Below are positions 18,536 to 28,492 of a stretch of 64,000 nucleotides of DNA, piece after piece. A program made the position numbers and the translations under genes. Origin of the DNA: Cyanobacterium sp. HL-69. GTDB taxonomy: Bacteria > Cyanobacteriota > Cyanobacteriia > Cyanobacteriales > Cyanobacteriaceae. The notes below the pieces were generated by a model, which saw nothing but the letters and a program-made list of their open reading frames with translations, ran no database searches and was not told where the DNA came from. Position 1 is the first letter of the stretch. Every line of letters begins with the position of its first letter. The stretch is taken from positions 248,001-312,000 of the forward strand of contig CP024912.1 in NCBI GenBank assembly GCA_002813895.1, in the 5' to 3' direction.

Positions 18536-18600
18536 ACTATTTACGTTTTTTATATGCGATCGCCTATTACCATAATACTTTAATTATTATTGTACTTAAC

Positions 18601-19053
18601 ATGACACCTACACTGCTCGGACGTTGGCAAACTAGATTATTCCTTTTAGCTACCATGGGAATCCTTTTTAGTCTTCCTTTTTACTTTGGTTTGGGAGGAC
18701 ATGGGGGAGCGTTGGTTTATTTCTTGGTGGTGCTATATGTGGCCATTTTCGGAATTTTTTGGGATATTCTTTATAACTACTTACAAAGGTTTTTATGGGA
18801 TCATGATTGGCCTGGGGCTTTACAATTAATTGCGGGGGTTGTGGAAGGAATATTTTTAGTTTTCTTGATCAAGGTGGTGGGACTACCAGGCATTGATGGT
18901 TATAGTTTCGATGTACCTGTGTTTATTGCTCACTATGGTTTGGTGTGGCTCAGTAATTATATTTCTGCTTGGGTGCTGATGCGTCTGTTGTTTACTAGCT
19001 GGAGATTTCGGGGCGGAGAATGGCTTGGGAAATGGCCCTATAAAAATGGTTAA
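18601..19053 (+). CDS. Integral membrane protein, unknown function
   Basis: 150 residues with about four hydrophobic segments (roughly 12-30, 36-60, 76-95 and 108-132) and few charged residues between them. No recognised family. It follows the FHA-flavoenzyme by 65 bp on the same strand and could anchor the system to a membrane, which is inference from position. Its stop overlaps that of the convergent kinase gene by 4 bp. Confidence 0.72.
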   Translation: MTPTLLGRWQTRLFLLATMGILFSLPFYFGLGGHGGALVYFLVVLYVAIFGIFWDILYNYLQRFLWDHDWPGALQLIAGVVEGIFLVFLIKVVGLPGIDGYSFDVPVFIAHYGLVWLSNYISAWVLMRLLFTSWRFRGGEWLGKWPYKNG

Positions 19054-21206
19054 TTGGAGGATAATGCTTCAATTTCGGCGATCGCATTTTGATAACTATT
19101 TTCATTACCCTGTTGTTGATACAGTAAAGCAGCACGGTTAAAATCCACCAAGGCATTTTGATTTTCTGCCAATTGACTATAACATAAACCCCGATTATAG
19201 TAGGCGTTGGGATACTCACTATCGATTTCAATGGCTTTCGTATAATCAGCAATCGCTTGGGCGCAGGAGTTCAAGTTGTAATAAGAAATCCCTCTGTTAT
19301 TGTAAGCCAGAATATTATCACCCTTGATTTCAATGGCTTTGGTGTAGTCATCAATGGCTTCTTGATACTGCCCTAAACTATTACGTGCATTTCCTCGGTC
19401 ATAATAGGCATCAGCATTATCGGGTTGAATACTAAGGACTTTGGTATAGTCACTGATGGCATTTTCATAACTTTCGAGACTATTATAAGAAATACCCCGA
19501 TTAGCATAGGCCAAAACGTAGTCTGGATTTAGCTCAATGGCTTTGGTATAACTGGCGATCGCATCTTGAAATCGTCCCAAACTATTATAAGCCACCCCTA
19601 AATTATTATGAGCCAAAACATAACTAGGATCAGAATCAATTACTTTAATATAATCAGCGATCGCTCGATCAAAATCCTGTAAACTAGCATAAATGATACC
19701 TCGATTATTGTAAGCATCTAAATACTCAGGATCAATGGCGATAGTCCTAGTATAATCGGCGATCGCCTCTTGATAGCGTTCCAAATCAGCATAGGTTAAA
19801 CCACGATTATAATAAGCATCGGTATAATTAGGATTTATCTCAATAGCCCGAGTATATTCTTCTATGGCCTGATCATATTCTTCCCTCTCACGAAGTAAAT
19901 TACCCTGATTATAATAATTTTCCGCATCCGTCAAATCCACCGACTCATTCTCACTCATTTCGATAACGGCATTTTCCGAATTTCCCCCTCCTTCCAATGT
20001 CGCCGCACTTTCCACACCATTGGTTTCAGTATTAGCAGAATTTAACGAACCAAAACGAAGAAAATTAAAATCCCCCACCAACCATACAACCGTCAATACC
20101 ACAACTCCGCCCCCAAGAATTAATTTATTGCGATGACGAACTAATCCTCCCCCCGCAACTCCCTTGCTAAAATTGACATTACCTAACTGTCTGGTGGGAT
20201 CTGCTGATGCTGGTGCAACCTTTTTAGTTATAATTCCCTGAGTAGAAGTCAAGATTTTTTGTACCAAACTGACCTTCTCGGAATTAGTTTGTAGTCTTTG
20301 ATGGAGATTTTCCAAATTCTGAATAATAGAATCAGTATTATTCGGTCTATCTTGGGGAAATTTTGCCATTAAATGGTCAATAAAATCTAAAAGGGGCTTA
20401 TCAACATTTTCCGTTTCCTGCCTCCAACTTAAAACATCCTTATAAGGATCATACATAGAAGAAGGATGTTGTCCTGTCAACAAATAAACAAAAGTCCGCC
20501 CTAGGGCGAAAAAATCCGATTGCACCACCGACTGCCCATTTTGTTGCTCATTGGGGGTATAGCCAGTGGATACGATACCCGTTAACTGTTGCCCCTGCAT
20601 TTTTTGATAATAAGTTTGGGTTTCTTCCCTCGCCGTTCCAAAGTCAATGAGTACTAATTCACCGCTATTACGCATCATAATATTAGCGGGTTTTATATCT
20701 CGATGAAACCAATTATGTTGATGTATTTTTTGTAAAATTAAAGTAACTTCTTTTAACCACTTTATTGCCTGTTTTTGGGTAATTTTATCGTTTTTTTGTA
20801 CCCATTTTTCCAAATCCATCCCATCTACTTTTTCCATCACCAAACAATATAAATTGTTCTCGTCCCTGGGTTGATACTCGAAAAAATCTTTTGCTTGAGG
20901 TATTCCTTTAATATTTTCTTGGGTGAGGGTAAGTAAAACTTCATACTCCCTTTTAAACAATTCCACTGCCTTGGGTTGCTTATTCCATCTTCTTTGTAAA
21001 ACTTTGAGAATTTTTGGCTCGAACCCCTCAAATATTTCATACACAATACCGAAACCACTATCATCGCTGAGTAAACGACTAACTCTATATTTGCCGTGTA
21101 AAAGTAATTCTGAGCCACAACTATAACAATAACGGCTAGTGGGATTATTATTATCAGGATGATCAGGTTGACGACAACGGGGATTGATGCAATAACAGGG
21201 TTTCAT
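19050..21206 (-). CDS. Ser/Thr protein kinase with N-terminal zinc ribbon, membrane helix and eight TPRs
   Basis: 718 residues. C4, C6, C11, C27 and C30 form a zinc-ribbon-like head. The Hanks-type kinase spans about 40-310: glycine loop DSGFGIVYE, K68 in ILKVL, catalytic HRD at 168-170 with K172 and N175, DFG at 188-190, and GYTPNEQ in the activation segment, so it looks active. One membrane helix at about 363-383 follows. Eight successive 34-residue TPRs fill about 425-700, each with the A-x-x-x-Y/N pattern. The kinase would be cytoplasmic and the TPRs on the other side of the membrane. It is tail-to-tail with the FHA cluster. Confidence 0.92.
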   Translation of the reverse strand: MKPCYCINPRCRQPDHPDNNNPTSRYCYSCGSELLLHGKYRVSRLLSDDSGFGIVYEIFEGFEPKILKVLQRRWNKQPKAVELFKREYEVLLTLTQENIKGIPQAKDFFEYQPRDENNLYCLVMEKVDGMDLEKWVQKNDKITQKQAIKWLKEVTLILQKIHQHNWFHRDIKPANIMMRNSGELVLIDFGTAREETQTYYQKMQGQQLTGIVSTGYTPNEQQNGQSVVQSDFFALGRTFVYLLTGQHPSSMYDPYKDVLSWRQETENVDKPLLDFIDHLMAKFPQDRPNNTDSIIQNLENLHQRLQTNSEKVSLVQKILTSTQGIITKKVAPASADPTRQLGNVNFSKGVAGGGLVRHRNKLILGGGVVVLTVVWLVGDFNFLRFGSLNSANTETNGVESAATLEGGGNSENAVIEMSENESVDLTDAENYYNQGNLLREREEYDQAIEEYTRAIEINPNYTDAYYNRGLTYADLERYQEAIADYTRTIAIDPEYLDAYNNRGIIYASLQDFDRAIADYIKVIDSDPSYVLAHNNLGVAYNSLGRFQDAIASYTKAIELNPDYVLAYANRGISYNSLESYENAISDYTKVLSIQPDNADAYYDRGNARNSLGQYQEAIDDYTKAIEIKGDNILAYNNRGISYYNLNSCAQAIADYTKAIEIDSEYPNAYYNRGLCYSQLAENQNALVDFNRAALLYQQQGNENSYQNAIAEIEALSSN

Positions 21207-21451
21207 CTTCTTTTTATATGTTTTTTTCAGAAGGGGAAAAAAGGACTGGGGATGTCATTAATTATGATAACAATTGCTTTTCAATCTATTAATTTTTTTG
21301 ATGAAATATTTTTAATTTTTAACAAATAACTCTCAATGATGCACTTATTAAGCCATGCTTCGATAAATTTTCAATGTTCTATTGTTTATCGATTGAGCAA
21401 AATAAAGGTTAAAATAATTTACTAGACATAAAGCTCTTTATATAATCATCC

Positions 21452-22216
21452 ATGGCAACTAAAGAATCAGCAACTGTCAATGTAGAAGAAAATCAAGACT
21501 ATTGGGAGCAAATTCCTCAACCAGCGGAGATGTCATTTTTTGACCATCTCGAAGAATTAAGGACTCGTCTTTTTATTGGTCTTATTTCTGTGTTGGTAAG
21601 TGCGATCGCCTGTTTTGCCTTCGTTCGTCCCATTGTCGGTTGGCTAGAGATTCCCGCCCAAGGGGTCAAATTTTTACAACTAGCCCCCGGAGAATTTTTC
21701 TTTGTTTCTTTCCAAGTGGCAGGATATACGGGCATTTTACTAGCTAGTCCCATCCTCATATATCAGGTAGTGCAATTTGTGGTGCCAGGATTAACCAGAA
21801 AAGAAAGAAAACTCCTTGCCCCTGTGGTATTTGGTTCTAGTATTCTCTTTTTCGCTGGATTAGCTTTTGCCTATTATTTATTAATTCCCGCCGCTCTCAA
21901 CTTCTTCATCAGCTACGGCGGAGACGTGGTAGAACAATCATGGTCTATTGATAATTATTTTAAATTTGTCTTATTATTAATGTTCTGTACAGGGATAACC
22001 TTTCAAATTCCTGTCATTCAGTTATTGCTAGGGCAGTTAAATTTAGTGTCATCCCAGCAGATGCTATCAGGGTGGCGCATCGTCATATTAGGTGCCGTAA
22101 TTATAGGGGCGATCGTCACCCCATCCACCGACCCCCTCACCCAATCCCTACTAGGGGGAGCCGTTCTAGCCCTTTATTTTGGTGGCATTGCCGCCGTAAA
22201 ATTAATTGGAAAATAA
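21452..22216 (+). CDS. tatC: Sec-independent translocase subunit TatC
   Basis: Receptor subunit of the twin-arginine export pathway. The signature MSFFDHLEELRTRLFIG (about 28-44) is followed by six membrane helices; the conserved Glu in FFVSFQVAGY-type P-loop region is in the usual segment, and the end TPSTDPLTQSLLGGAVLALYF is typical. 254 aa includes an N-terminal extension of about 25 residues seen in cyanobacterial forms. Stands alone between the kinase and the ribosomal cluster. Confidence 0.95.
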   Translation: MATKESATVNVEENQDYWEQIPQPAEMSFFDHLEELRTRLFIGLISVLVSAIACFAFVRPIVGWLEIPAQGVKFLQLAPGEFFFVSFQVAGYTGILLASPILIYQVVQFVVPGLTRKERKLLAPVVFGSSILFFAGLAFAYYLLIPAALNFFISYGGDVVEQSWSIDNYFKFVLLLMFCTGITFQIPVIQLLLGQLNLVSSQQMLSGWRIVILGAVIIGAIVTPSTDPLTQSLLGGAVLALYFGGIAAVKLIGK

Positions 22217-22220
22217 ACTA

Positions 22221-22250
22221 TTGCGGTATTGTCCGTTAATGGTTTATAAT
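22221..22250 (+). promoter_or_regulatory. Candidate promoter of the ribosomal protein cluster
   Basis: TTGCGG (22221-22226) and a perfect TATAAT (22245-22250) with an 18-bp spacer lie just behind the tatC stop. Transcription from here would begin near 22257, giving a leader of about 280 nt before rplC. Confidence 0.45.
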
Positions 22251-22256
22251 GTTTGT

Positions 22257-22536
22257 TTGTGACGAAAAAGATAAACTAGCCTCCTAAAGATACTGAAAAT
22301 TTTTTGTAAAATTTTTAAGTCTGTTAGGGAAACAAAGGCTCTTTACTACACCTTAAAGCAGGTTAGTAAGTTTAAAGAATGTCTGTTCATCATGGAAAGA
22401 AGAACGAATTTAATGATAGTTGCTCTGCAGCCTAATTAAATTAACTTTTACCCTGCAGACAGTTACTCATCAGCAAGAAAGAACATCTTTCACTGAAAAT
22501 AACCCTGTTGTTTAGTAATTTAGAGGGATACATCCC
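22257..22536 (+). promoter_or_regulatory. Structured leader upstream of rplC
   Basis: The 320-bp gap between tatC and rplC holds no ORF but several pairing segments. CTTTACTACACC (22341-22352) pairs with GGTTAGTAAG (22361-22370) with two bulged bases; TCTGCAG (22423-22429) pairs with CTGCAGA (22453-22459). Many bacteria control the first genes of this operon through such leaders; that this one does so is inference. Confidence 0.4.
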
Positions 22537-23220
22537 GTGAGCTTAGGCATACTAGGTACAAAACTAGGCATGACCACCATTTTTGACAAGGAAACAGGAG
22601 TTGCAATTCCTGTAACCGCAGTTCAAGTAGGTCCATGTCGAGTTACTCAAATCAAAACTAAAGAAAAAGATGGTTATGTAGCACTTCAACTCGGTTATGA
22701 CGAGTTGCCAGATCGCAAACGTAGCCTAAATACTAAAGAAGCAAAAGAAGTTAATAAATACTTGACCAGTGCCGAAGATGGACACTTAACCAGTAAAGGA
22801 CTTCCTGCTTTACGTCAACTCAAAGAATACCGTCTTGATGATGTTGCTTCCTACGAACTAGGACAAACCATCGGAGCAGACTTGTTCAATGAAGGAGACT
22901 TAGTAGATGTTGGTGGTAAAACCATCGGTAGAGGTTTTTCCGGTTATCAGAAACGCCATAACTTCAAAAGAGGTAATATGACCCACGGTTCTAAGAACCA
23001 CCGTTTACCCGGTTCTACTGGAGCAGGTACAACCCCCGGTCGTGTATATCCTGGTAAGAAAATGGCAGGACGTTACGGTAACACCAACGTCAAAATTCGT
23101 AAACTGACTGTAGTCAAAATTGACGCAGAACGTAATTTACTCCTCATAAAAGGAGCAATCCCTGGTAAAACAGGAAATTTAGTTAGTATTACTCCCGCCA
23201 CCATCGTGGGGCAACAGTAA
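22537..23220 (+). CDS. rplC: 50S ribosomal protein L3
   Basis: Early-assembling 23S rRNA-binding protein near the peptidyl transferase centre. 227 aa starting at GTG ([13 protein letters not shown] once initiated), which is the family start; the loop [17 protein letters not shown] reaches the ribosome centre in known structures. First gene of the cluster, since rpsJ (S10) is not upstream as it is in many other bacteria; in cyanobacteria rpsJ usually sits in the str cluster. Confidence 0.97.
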   Translation: MSLGILGTKLGMTTIFDKETGVAIPVTAVQVGPCRVTQIKTKEKDGYVALQLGYDELPDRKRSLNTKEAKEVNKYLTSAEDGHLTSKGLPALRQLKEYRLDDVASYELGQTIGADLFNEGDLVDVGGKTIGRGFSGYQKRHNFKRGNMTHGSKNHRLPGSTGAGTTPGRVYPGKKMAGRYGNTNVKIRKLTVVKIDAERNLLLIKGAIPGKTGNLVSITPATIVGQQ

Positions 23221-23258
23221 ATTAACACACAGTTACAAAAAATATCAAATTAAAAATT

Positions 23259-23897
23259 ATGGTTAATTGTGTAGTAAAAAATTGGCAAGGAGAGCAAAGC
23301 GGCGAAGCCACCTTAGAAATGAAAATTGCTAAGGAAGAAAACGCCGAACATATTGTTCACCGCGCCCTAGTCCGTCAACTACATAATCAGCGTCAAGGAA
23401 CAGCATCCACCAAAACCAGAGCCGAAGTGCGTGGTGGTGGTCGTAAGCCCTGGCGACAAAAAGGAACAGGTAGAGCAAGAGCCGGATCCATCCGTTCACC
23501 CTTATGGCGTGGCGGTGGTGTCATCTTTGGGCCTAAACCCAAGGACTACAACATAAAAATGAACCGTAAGGAAAGACGGTTAGCCCTTCGTACTGCCTTC
23601 ATCAGCAGAGCAGAGGATATTGTAGTAGTAGAAAACTTTAACCAACAATTTGAAGCTCCTAGAACCAAAACTATTTTAGAAGCCTTCACCCGTTGGGAAG
23701 TGGATCAAAACTGCAAAATTTTATTAGTAGTAACCGAGCCCACCTCCGATAACGTTTATTTGTCCGTCAGAAACCTTCCCAATGTCAAAATGATTAACCA
23801 CGACGGTTTAAATATCTATGACATTCTTAACGCTGACAAAATAGTTGTTACCTCTGACGCATTAGTAAAACTACAGGAGGTTTACAATGCCGAATAA
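23259..23897 (+). CDS. rplD: 50S ribosomal protein L4
   Basis: Binds domain I of 23S rRNA and lines the exit tunnel. 212 aa; the tunnel loop [19 protein letters not shown] (59-77) and SPLWRGGG are conserved. Its last 11 bp overlap the start of rplW, which implies translational coupling. In other bacteria L4 also represses its own operon; the structured leader before rplC is where such control would act. Confidence 0.97.
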   Translation: MVNCVVKNWQGEQSGEATLEMKIAKEENAEHIVHRALVRQLHNQRQGTASTKTRAEVRGGGRKPWRQKGTGRARAGSIRSPLWRGGGVIFGPKPKDYNIKMNRKERRLALRTAFISRAEDIVVVENFNQQFEAPRTKTILEAFTRWEVDQNCKILLVVTEPTSDNVYLSVRNLPNVKMINHDGLNIYDILNADKIVVTSDALVKLQEVYNAE

Positions 23898-24225
23898 AAG
23901 ATACGGAAAAACGACCGCAGTAAGAAAAAGCGAAGCTGAACTCGCCGATTTGATTATTCGCCCCATCGTTACTGAAAAAGCTACTTATATGATGGAAGAT
24001 AATAAGTATGTTTTTGAGTGCGTAAAACAAGCGACAAAACCTCAAATCAGAGCAGCCATCGAAAGCTTATTTGAAGTCAAAGTGGTAAAAGTAAACACCA
24101 TGAACCAACCTCGCAAAAAACGCAGGGTAGGTCAAAATGTTGGCTACAAACCACAGTACAAAAAAGCAATAGTCACCCTCGCAGAAGGTGATTCATTACA
24201 AAGTACATTCTTCCCTGATCTCTAA
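23887..24225 (+). CDS. rplW: 50S ribosomal protein L23
   Basis: Exit-site protein that docks signal recognition particle and trigger factor. 112 aa with [17 protein letters not shown] and the RNA-binding tail [17 protein letters not shown]. The ATG at 23887 lies inside the end of rplD after an AGGAGG site (caggaggtttacaatg), which decides the start. The N-terminus is about 15 residues longer than minimal L23. Confidence 0.97.
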   Translation: MPNKRYGKTTAVRKSEAELADLIIRPIVTEKATYMMEDNKYVFECVKQATKPQIRAAIESLFEVKVVKVNTMNQPRKKRRVGQNVGYKPQYKKAIVTLAEGDSLQSTFFPDL

Positions 24226-24264
24226 GGGAATTGTTCACCAAAAACTGATAAATATAACAGAACT

Positions 24265-25107
24265 ATGGGTGTTCGCACATACAGACCATATACCCCCGGA
24301 AGAAGACAAGCAGTAACCTCAGACTTTTCCGAAATTACTAAAAGTACGCCAGAAAAGTCCCTAACGAAATACGTTCATAGAAAAAAAGGACGTAATAACC
24401 GTGGGGTTATCACCAGTCGCCACCGTGGAGGCGGTCACAAAAAACTATATCGTATTATCGATTTCAAAAGAGACAAGCGTGACATTAATGCCGAAGTCTT
24501 AGCCATTGAGTACGATCCAAACCGTAACGCTCGTATTGCCCTTGTGCAGTATGAAGATGGCGAAAAAAGATATATCTTAGCCCCTGCGGGAATTCAAATC
24601 GGAGCAACCATTGTTGCTAGCGAAGAAGCTCCCTACGAAATTGGCAACGCCTTACCCCTAGGGAAAATTCCCCTCGGTACCGAAATTCATAACATTGAAA
24701 TGCGTGCTGGTAAAGGTGGTCAAATCGTTCGCGCCGCTGGTGGTTTTGCTCAGTTAATGGCAAAAGAAGGTGATTATGTCACCATCAAGCTACCTTCAAA
24801 AGAAGTACGTATGATTCGTAAAGAATGCTACGCTACTATCGGTCGAGTCGGAAATATCGAAGCCAGAAACCTCAAACTCGGAAAAGCTGGTAAAACAAGA
24901 CACTTGGGTATTAGACCCCATGTAAGAGGAAGTGCGATGAACCCTGTTGATCACCCCCATGGTGGTGGTGAAGGACGCGCCCCCATTGGTCGTTCCGGTC
25001 CTGTTTCTCCTTGGGGTCAACCTGCTTTGGGTAAGAAAACTCGTAAGAAGAAAAAACTCAGCAACAAATACATCGTCCGTCGTCGTAACTCCAATAAAGG
25101 AAAATAA
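24265..25107 (+). CDS. rplB: 50S ribosomal protein L2
   Basis: Needed for subunit joining and peptidyl transfer. 280 aa; [12 protein letters not shown] in the N-terminal OB fold and the C-terminal [17 protein letters not shown] containing the conserved active-centre histidine, then a Lys/Arg-rich tail. Starts [14 protein letters not shown] as usual. 39 bp behind rplW. Confidence 0.98.
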   Translation: MGVRTYRPYTPGRRQAVTSDFSEITKSTPEKSLTKYVHRKKGRNNRGVITSRHRGGGHKKLYRIIDFKRDKRDINAEVLAIEYDPNRNARIALVQYEDGEKRYILAPAGIQIGATIVASEEAPYEIGNALPLGKIPLGTEIHNIEMRAGKGGQIVRAAGGFAQLMAKEGDYVTIKLPSKEVRMIRKECYATIGRVGNIEARNLKLGKAGKTRHLGIRPHVRGSAMNPVDHPHGGGEGRAPIGRSGPVSPWGQPALGKKTRKKKKLSNKYIVRRRNSNKGK

Positions 25108-25160
25108 GACGTTTAGGAAGATACAAATAGATATTTTCACTATTAGAGTAAAACAAGTTT

Positions 25161-25439
25161 ATGAGTCGTTCATTAAAAAAAGGACCATTTATAGCCGATA
25201 GTCTGCTCTCCAAAATCGAAAAATTAAACGAAAAAGGAGAAAAGCAAGTAGTTAAAACTTGGTCAAGGGCTTCCACCATTCTCCCTCAAATGATTGGTCA
25301 CACCATCGCTGTACATAACGGTCGTACCCACGTACCCGTATTTGTTTCAGAGCAAATGGTTGGTCATAAATTGGGAGAATTTGCTCCGACTCGCACCTTT
25401 AGAGGTCACGCTAAAAGTGACAAAAAGGCAAGAAGATAA
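25161..25439 (+). CDS. rpsS: 30S ribosomal protein S19
   Basis: Head protein of the small subunit near the A-site finger, paired with S13. 92 aa with [31 protein letters not shown] and the basic tail [11 protein letters not shown]. Complete. Follows rplB by 53 bp. Confidence 0.98.
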   Translation: MSRSLKKGPFIADSLLSKIEKLNEKGEKQVVKTWSRASTILPQMIGHTIAVHNGRTHVPVFVSEQMVGHKLGEFAPTRTFRGHAKSDKKARR

Positions 25440-25517
25440 AGCAGTCGGTTCAGGATTTTAGTTGATGAGCTATCATCAATTTTCCTACTAGCAATATTAA
25501 TTATTGAACAAATTATC

Positions 25518-25892
25518 ATGCCGAAAACACAGGAAAAAATCGAGGTTGATACCAGCCAAGAAGTAAAAGCGATCGCCCGTTACATTAGAATGTCTCCCTC
25601 CAAGGTGAGAAGGGTATTAGATCAAATTCGTGGGCGTAGCTACCGAGAAGCATTAATTATTCTCGAATTCATGCCCTACAGAGCTTGTGAACCTATCATT
25701 AAAGTTCTTCGTTCTGCGGTTGCTAATGCCGAGCATAACCAAGGATTAGATCCCACCACCTTAGTAGTAAGCTCTGCTTACGCCGATGGCGGACCTACTC
25801 TAAAACGTTACCGCCCCCGCGCCCAAGGTCGTGCATATCAAATTCGTAAACGCACCTGCCACATTACCGTAGCAGTAGCACCTCAGGCATAG
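25518..25892 (+). CDS. rplV: 50S ribosomal protein L22
   Basis: Its beta hairpin ([16 protein letters not shown], about 90-105) lines the narrow part of the exit tunnel and is where macrolide-resistance changes occur in other species. 124 aa with [22 protein letters not shown]. The ATG at 25518 gives a short family-typical extension of about 14 residues. Confidence 0.97.
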   Translation: MPKTQEKIEVDTSQEVKAIARYIRMSPSKVRRVLDQIRGRSYREALIILEFMPYRACEPIIKVLRSAVANAEHNQGLDPTTLVVSSAYADGGPTLKRYRPRAQGRAYQIRKRTCHITVAVAPQA

Positions 25893-25923
25893 TAAACCAC
25901 AAGAAAAGAACTAAAAAAATAAT

Positions 25924-26646
25924 ATGGGACAAAAAGTACATCCAGTGGGTTTTCGTCTCGGTATTACCAAAGATCATTTATCTTGTTGGTATGCAGATCC
26001 GAAAGAATATCCCCAACTTCTTCAAGAAGACCACCTAATTCGTAAGTACATTGACAAAAACCTCAGTAATGCTTCCATTGCTGAAGTCAAAATTGATCGC
26101 AAAGCAGATCAAATCGACCTTTCCATTCACACTGCCCGTCCAGGGGTGGTAGTCGGAAAAGGAGGAGCAGGAATTGAAAAACTTCGTACTGATTTACAAA
26201 ATTTACTTAAAAATCAACGTCAATTTCGTGTTAATGTCATCGAAGTAGCTAACGTTGATGCTAATGCCGCCCTCATGGCAGAATTTATCGGCTCTCAGTT
26301 AGAGAGAAGGGTATCTTTCCGTCGTGTGGTCAGACAAGCTCTCCAAAGGGCTGAGAAAGCAGAAGTAAAAGGAATCAAAATCCAAGTCAGTGGACGTTTA
26401 AACGGTGCAGAAATTGCCCGTAGTGAGTGGATCAGGGAAGGACGTGTTCCTCTTCATACCCTCCGTGCTGACATTGACTATTGTTATCGTACCGCTTCTA
26501 CCATTTATGGAATCTTAGGCGTAAAAGTCTGGATTTTTAAAGGTGAAGTTATCCCCGGTGAAGAAAATTTAGAAACCCCTGCCCCACGAGGTAATCGTGA
26601 GCGTAGACAACCTCGTCGCCAAAAATTTGAAGACAGATCTGAATAA
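25924..26646 (+). CDS. rpsC: 30S ribosomal protein S3
   Basis: mRNA-entry-side protein with helicase role alongside S4 and S5. 240 aa: KH domain with [14 protein letters not shown] near 78-91, then the C-terminal S3 domain including [18 protein letters not shown]. The tail is Arg-rich ([14 protein letters not shown]). Followed by a 117-bp gap with short AT-rich repeat units. Confidence 0.98.
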   Translation: MGQKVHPVGFRLGITKDHLSCWYADPKEYPQLLQEDHLIRKYIDKNLSNASIAEVKIDRKADQIDLSIHTARPGVVVGKGGAGIEKLRTDLQNLLKNQRQFRVNVIEVANVDANAALMAEFIGSQLERRVSFRRVVRQALQRAEKAEVKGIKIQVSGRLNGAEIARSEWIREGRVPLHTLRADIDYCYRTASTIYGILGVKVWIFKGEVIPGEENLETPAPRGNRERRQPRRQKFEDRSE

Positions 26647-26763
26647 TTGATAGTTAAGAATGGATAATTAATAATTGTCTTTTTTCTTTCATCAATCACT
26701 GAATGTCTTGATTTTAAGCCCAAGCTCTTTCATAGAGCAATTCTGAACTATTAACTGAAAACT

Positions 26764-27180
26764 ATGTTAAGTCCAAGAAGAACGAAATTTCGTAAACAAC
26801 ATCGGGGCAGAATGACGGGGAACGCTTATAGAGGTAATTCCATTAACTTTGGGGATTACGCTCTACAAGCTATCGAACCCTGTTGGATCACCTCTCGCCA
26901 AATTGAGGCCGCTCGTCGGGCAATTACCCGTTATGTACGCCGTGGTGGTAAAATATGGATCCGCATTTTCCCCGATAAGCCCGTTACTATGCGCCCTGCT
27001 GAAACCCGTATGGGTTCTGGTAAGGGTAATCCAGAATACTGGGTAGCAGTAGTAAAACCCGGTCGTATTATGTTTGAAATAGCTGGTATCCCTGAAGCTA
27101 CCGCTAGAGAAGCGATGCGCCTAGCTGCTGCAAAACTTCCTATCAAAACTAAGTTTATTACCAGATCGGAGGAATACTAG
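26764..27180 (+). CDS. rplP: 50S ribosomal protein L16
   Basis: Central-protuberance protein that helps position the A-site tRNA. 138 aa; starts [17 protein letters not shown], contains [19 protein letters not shown] and [16 protein letters not shown]. The stop is 6 bp before rpmC, giving tight coupling. Confidence 0.98.
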   Translation: MLSPRRTKFRKQHRGRMTGNAYRGNSINFGDYALQAIEPCWITSRQIEAARRAITRYVRRGGKIWIRIFPDKPVTMRPAETRMGSGKGNPEYWVAVVKPGRIMFEIAGIPEATAREAMRLAAAKLPIKTKFITRSEEY

Positions 27181-27186
27181 AAAATT

Positions 27187-27408
27187 ATGGCTTTTCCTAA
27201 AGTCGCAGATGCAAGAAAACTCAATGATGAAGAACTAGGACAAGAGATTGTTAATGCCAAGAAAAAGCTCTTTCAACTTAGATTGGAGCAGACTACTGGT
27301 CGCCTAGAAACCCCTCATCAATTTAAGCACACTAAACGTTGGATTGCTCAATTAATGACTGTTCAAGGTGAACGTCAAAGAGGAGCTGCCAACACTACTC
27401 AAGCATAA
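27187..27408 (+). CDS. rpmC: 50S ribosomal protein L29
   Basis: Two-helix exit-site protein next to L23. 73 aa with LNDEELGQEIVNAKKKLFQLRLEQ and HQFKHTKRWIAQLMTV. The longer tail than bacterial minimal L29 is common in cyanobacteria. 18 bp before rpsQ. Confidence 0.96.
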   Translation: MAFPKVADARKLNDEELGQEIVNAKKKLFQLRLEQTTGRLETPHQFKHTKRWIAQLMTVQGERQRGAANTTQA

Positions 27409-27426
27409 GGAGTGAGTAAATAACCC

Positions 27427-27675
27427 ATGGCACAAAAAGAAAGAGTAGGGGTAGTCGTAAGCAACAAAATGGATAAAACCGCCGTTGTTGCCGTTGAAAA
27501 CCGTTCTCCCCATCCCAAGTACGGCAAAATTGTCGTCAAAACTACCAAGTACAAAGCACACGATCCCGAAAATAAATGCCAAGAGGGCGATCGCGTGAGA
27601 ATTAGAGAAACCCGCCCCCTCAGTAAAACCAAACGCTGGGAATTGGCGGACATTATCAGCACTAAAGCAATTTAA
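27427..27675 (+). CDS. rpsQ: 30S ribosomal protein S17
   Basis: OB-fold protein binding the 5' domain of 16S rRNA. 82 aa; [26 protein letters not shown] and [14 protein letters not shown] are the family blocks. The start ATG at 27427 follows a GGAG site. Confidence 0.97.
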   Translation: MAQKERVGVVVSNKMDKTAVVAVENRSPHPKYGKIVVKTTKYKAHDPENKCQEGDRVRIRETRPLSKTKRWELADIISTKAI

Positions 27676-27715
27676 TGTTGGTTTTCGACCCTTTGCAATC
27701 AATTCACTAATAAAA

Positions 27716-28084
27716 ATGATTCAACAACAAAGTTACCTAAACGTAGCCGATAACAGTGGCGCTCGTAAGATTATGTGCTTAAGAGTGTTATCCACCGGTA
27801 ACTGTACTTACGGTGGCATCGGTGACGTAATTATTGCCGTTGTCAAAGATGCAATTCCTAACATGGCAGTGAAAAAATCTGACATTGTTCGAGCGGTAAT
27901 CGTACGCACCAAACACTCCTTACGTCGTGAAAGCGGTATGAGCATTCGTTTTGACGACAATGCTGCTGTAATTATCAACAAGGACAACAACCCCAGAGGT
28001 ACTCGTGTATTTGGCCCAGTGGCTAGGGAATTGCGCGATCGCAACTTCACCAAGATCATTTCTTTAGCTCCGGAGGTACTCTAA
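27716..28084 (+). CDS. rplN: 50S ribosomal protein L14
   Basis: Intersubunit-bridge protein. 122 aa starting [44 protein letters not shown] and [11 protein letters not shown] are conserved. Its stop is 3 bp from rplX, and an overlapping AGG site (ccggaggtactc) serves the next gene. Confidence 0.98.
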   Translation: MIQQQSYLNVADNSGARKIMCLRVLSTGNCTYGGIGDVIIAVVKDAIPNMAVKKSDIVRAVIVRTKHSLRRESGMSIRFDDNAAVIINKDNNPRGTRVFGPVARELRDRNFTKIISLAPEVL

Positions 28085-28087
28085 ACC

Positions 28088-28444
28088 ATGAGATCAGCAA
28101 ATCAAAGCAAAACAGCCCCTGTCAGACAAAAAATGCACGTCAAAAAAGGTGATACCGTGCAGGTAATTTCTGGCAAAGATAAAGGTAAAGTAGGAGAAAT
28201 CCTTAAAGCTATTCCTAAAGATAGCACCGTTATCATAAAAGGCGTTAACATCAGAACCAAGCACGTAAAACCCCGTCAACAAGGGGAATCCGGTCAAATC
28301 ACCACCTATGAAGCACCCATTCATAGCTCCAAAGTAATGGTTTACTCTGAAAAAGAAAAAGTAGCTAGTCGCATTAGCTATGTCATTACTGAAGAAGGTA
28401 AAAAGGTGAGAAAACTGAAAAAAACTGGCGAAATCATTGATTAA
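28088..28444 (+). CDS. rplX: 50S ribosomal protein L24
   Basis: Assembly initiator that binds the 5' end of 23S rRNA. 118 aa with a KOW motif ([22 protein letters not shown], from residue 17). The 16-residue N-terminal extension is kept because the ATG at 28088 has a well-placed AGG site and cyanobacterial L24 is often extended; the internal Met16 is the alternative start. Confidence 0.96.
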   Translation: MRSANQSKTAPVRQKMHVKKGDTVQVISGKDKGKVGEILKAIPKDSTVIIKGVNIRTKHVKPRQQGESGQITTYEAPIHSSKVMVYSEKEKVASRISYVITEEGKKVRKLKKTGEIID

Positions 28445-28492
28445 TTCGATGATCATAACGGTACTATTTCACAACCATCAGTAACCAAAGCA

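Noticed and set aside
19080-19930. 102-bp periodic DNA repeat
   Set aside because: Explained by the eight TPR-coding units of the kinase gene.
24796-25140. Minus-strand 114-codon ORF
   Set aside because: Antisense to rplB and unsupported by any motif.
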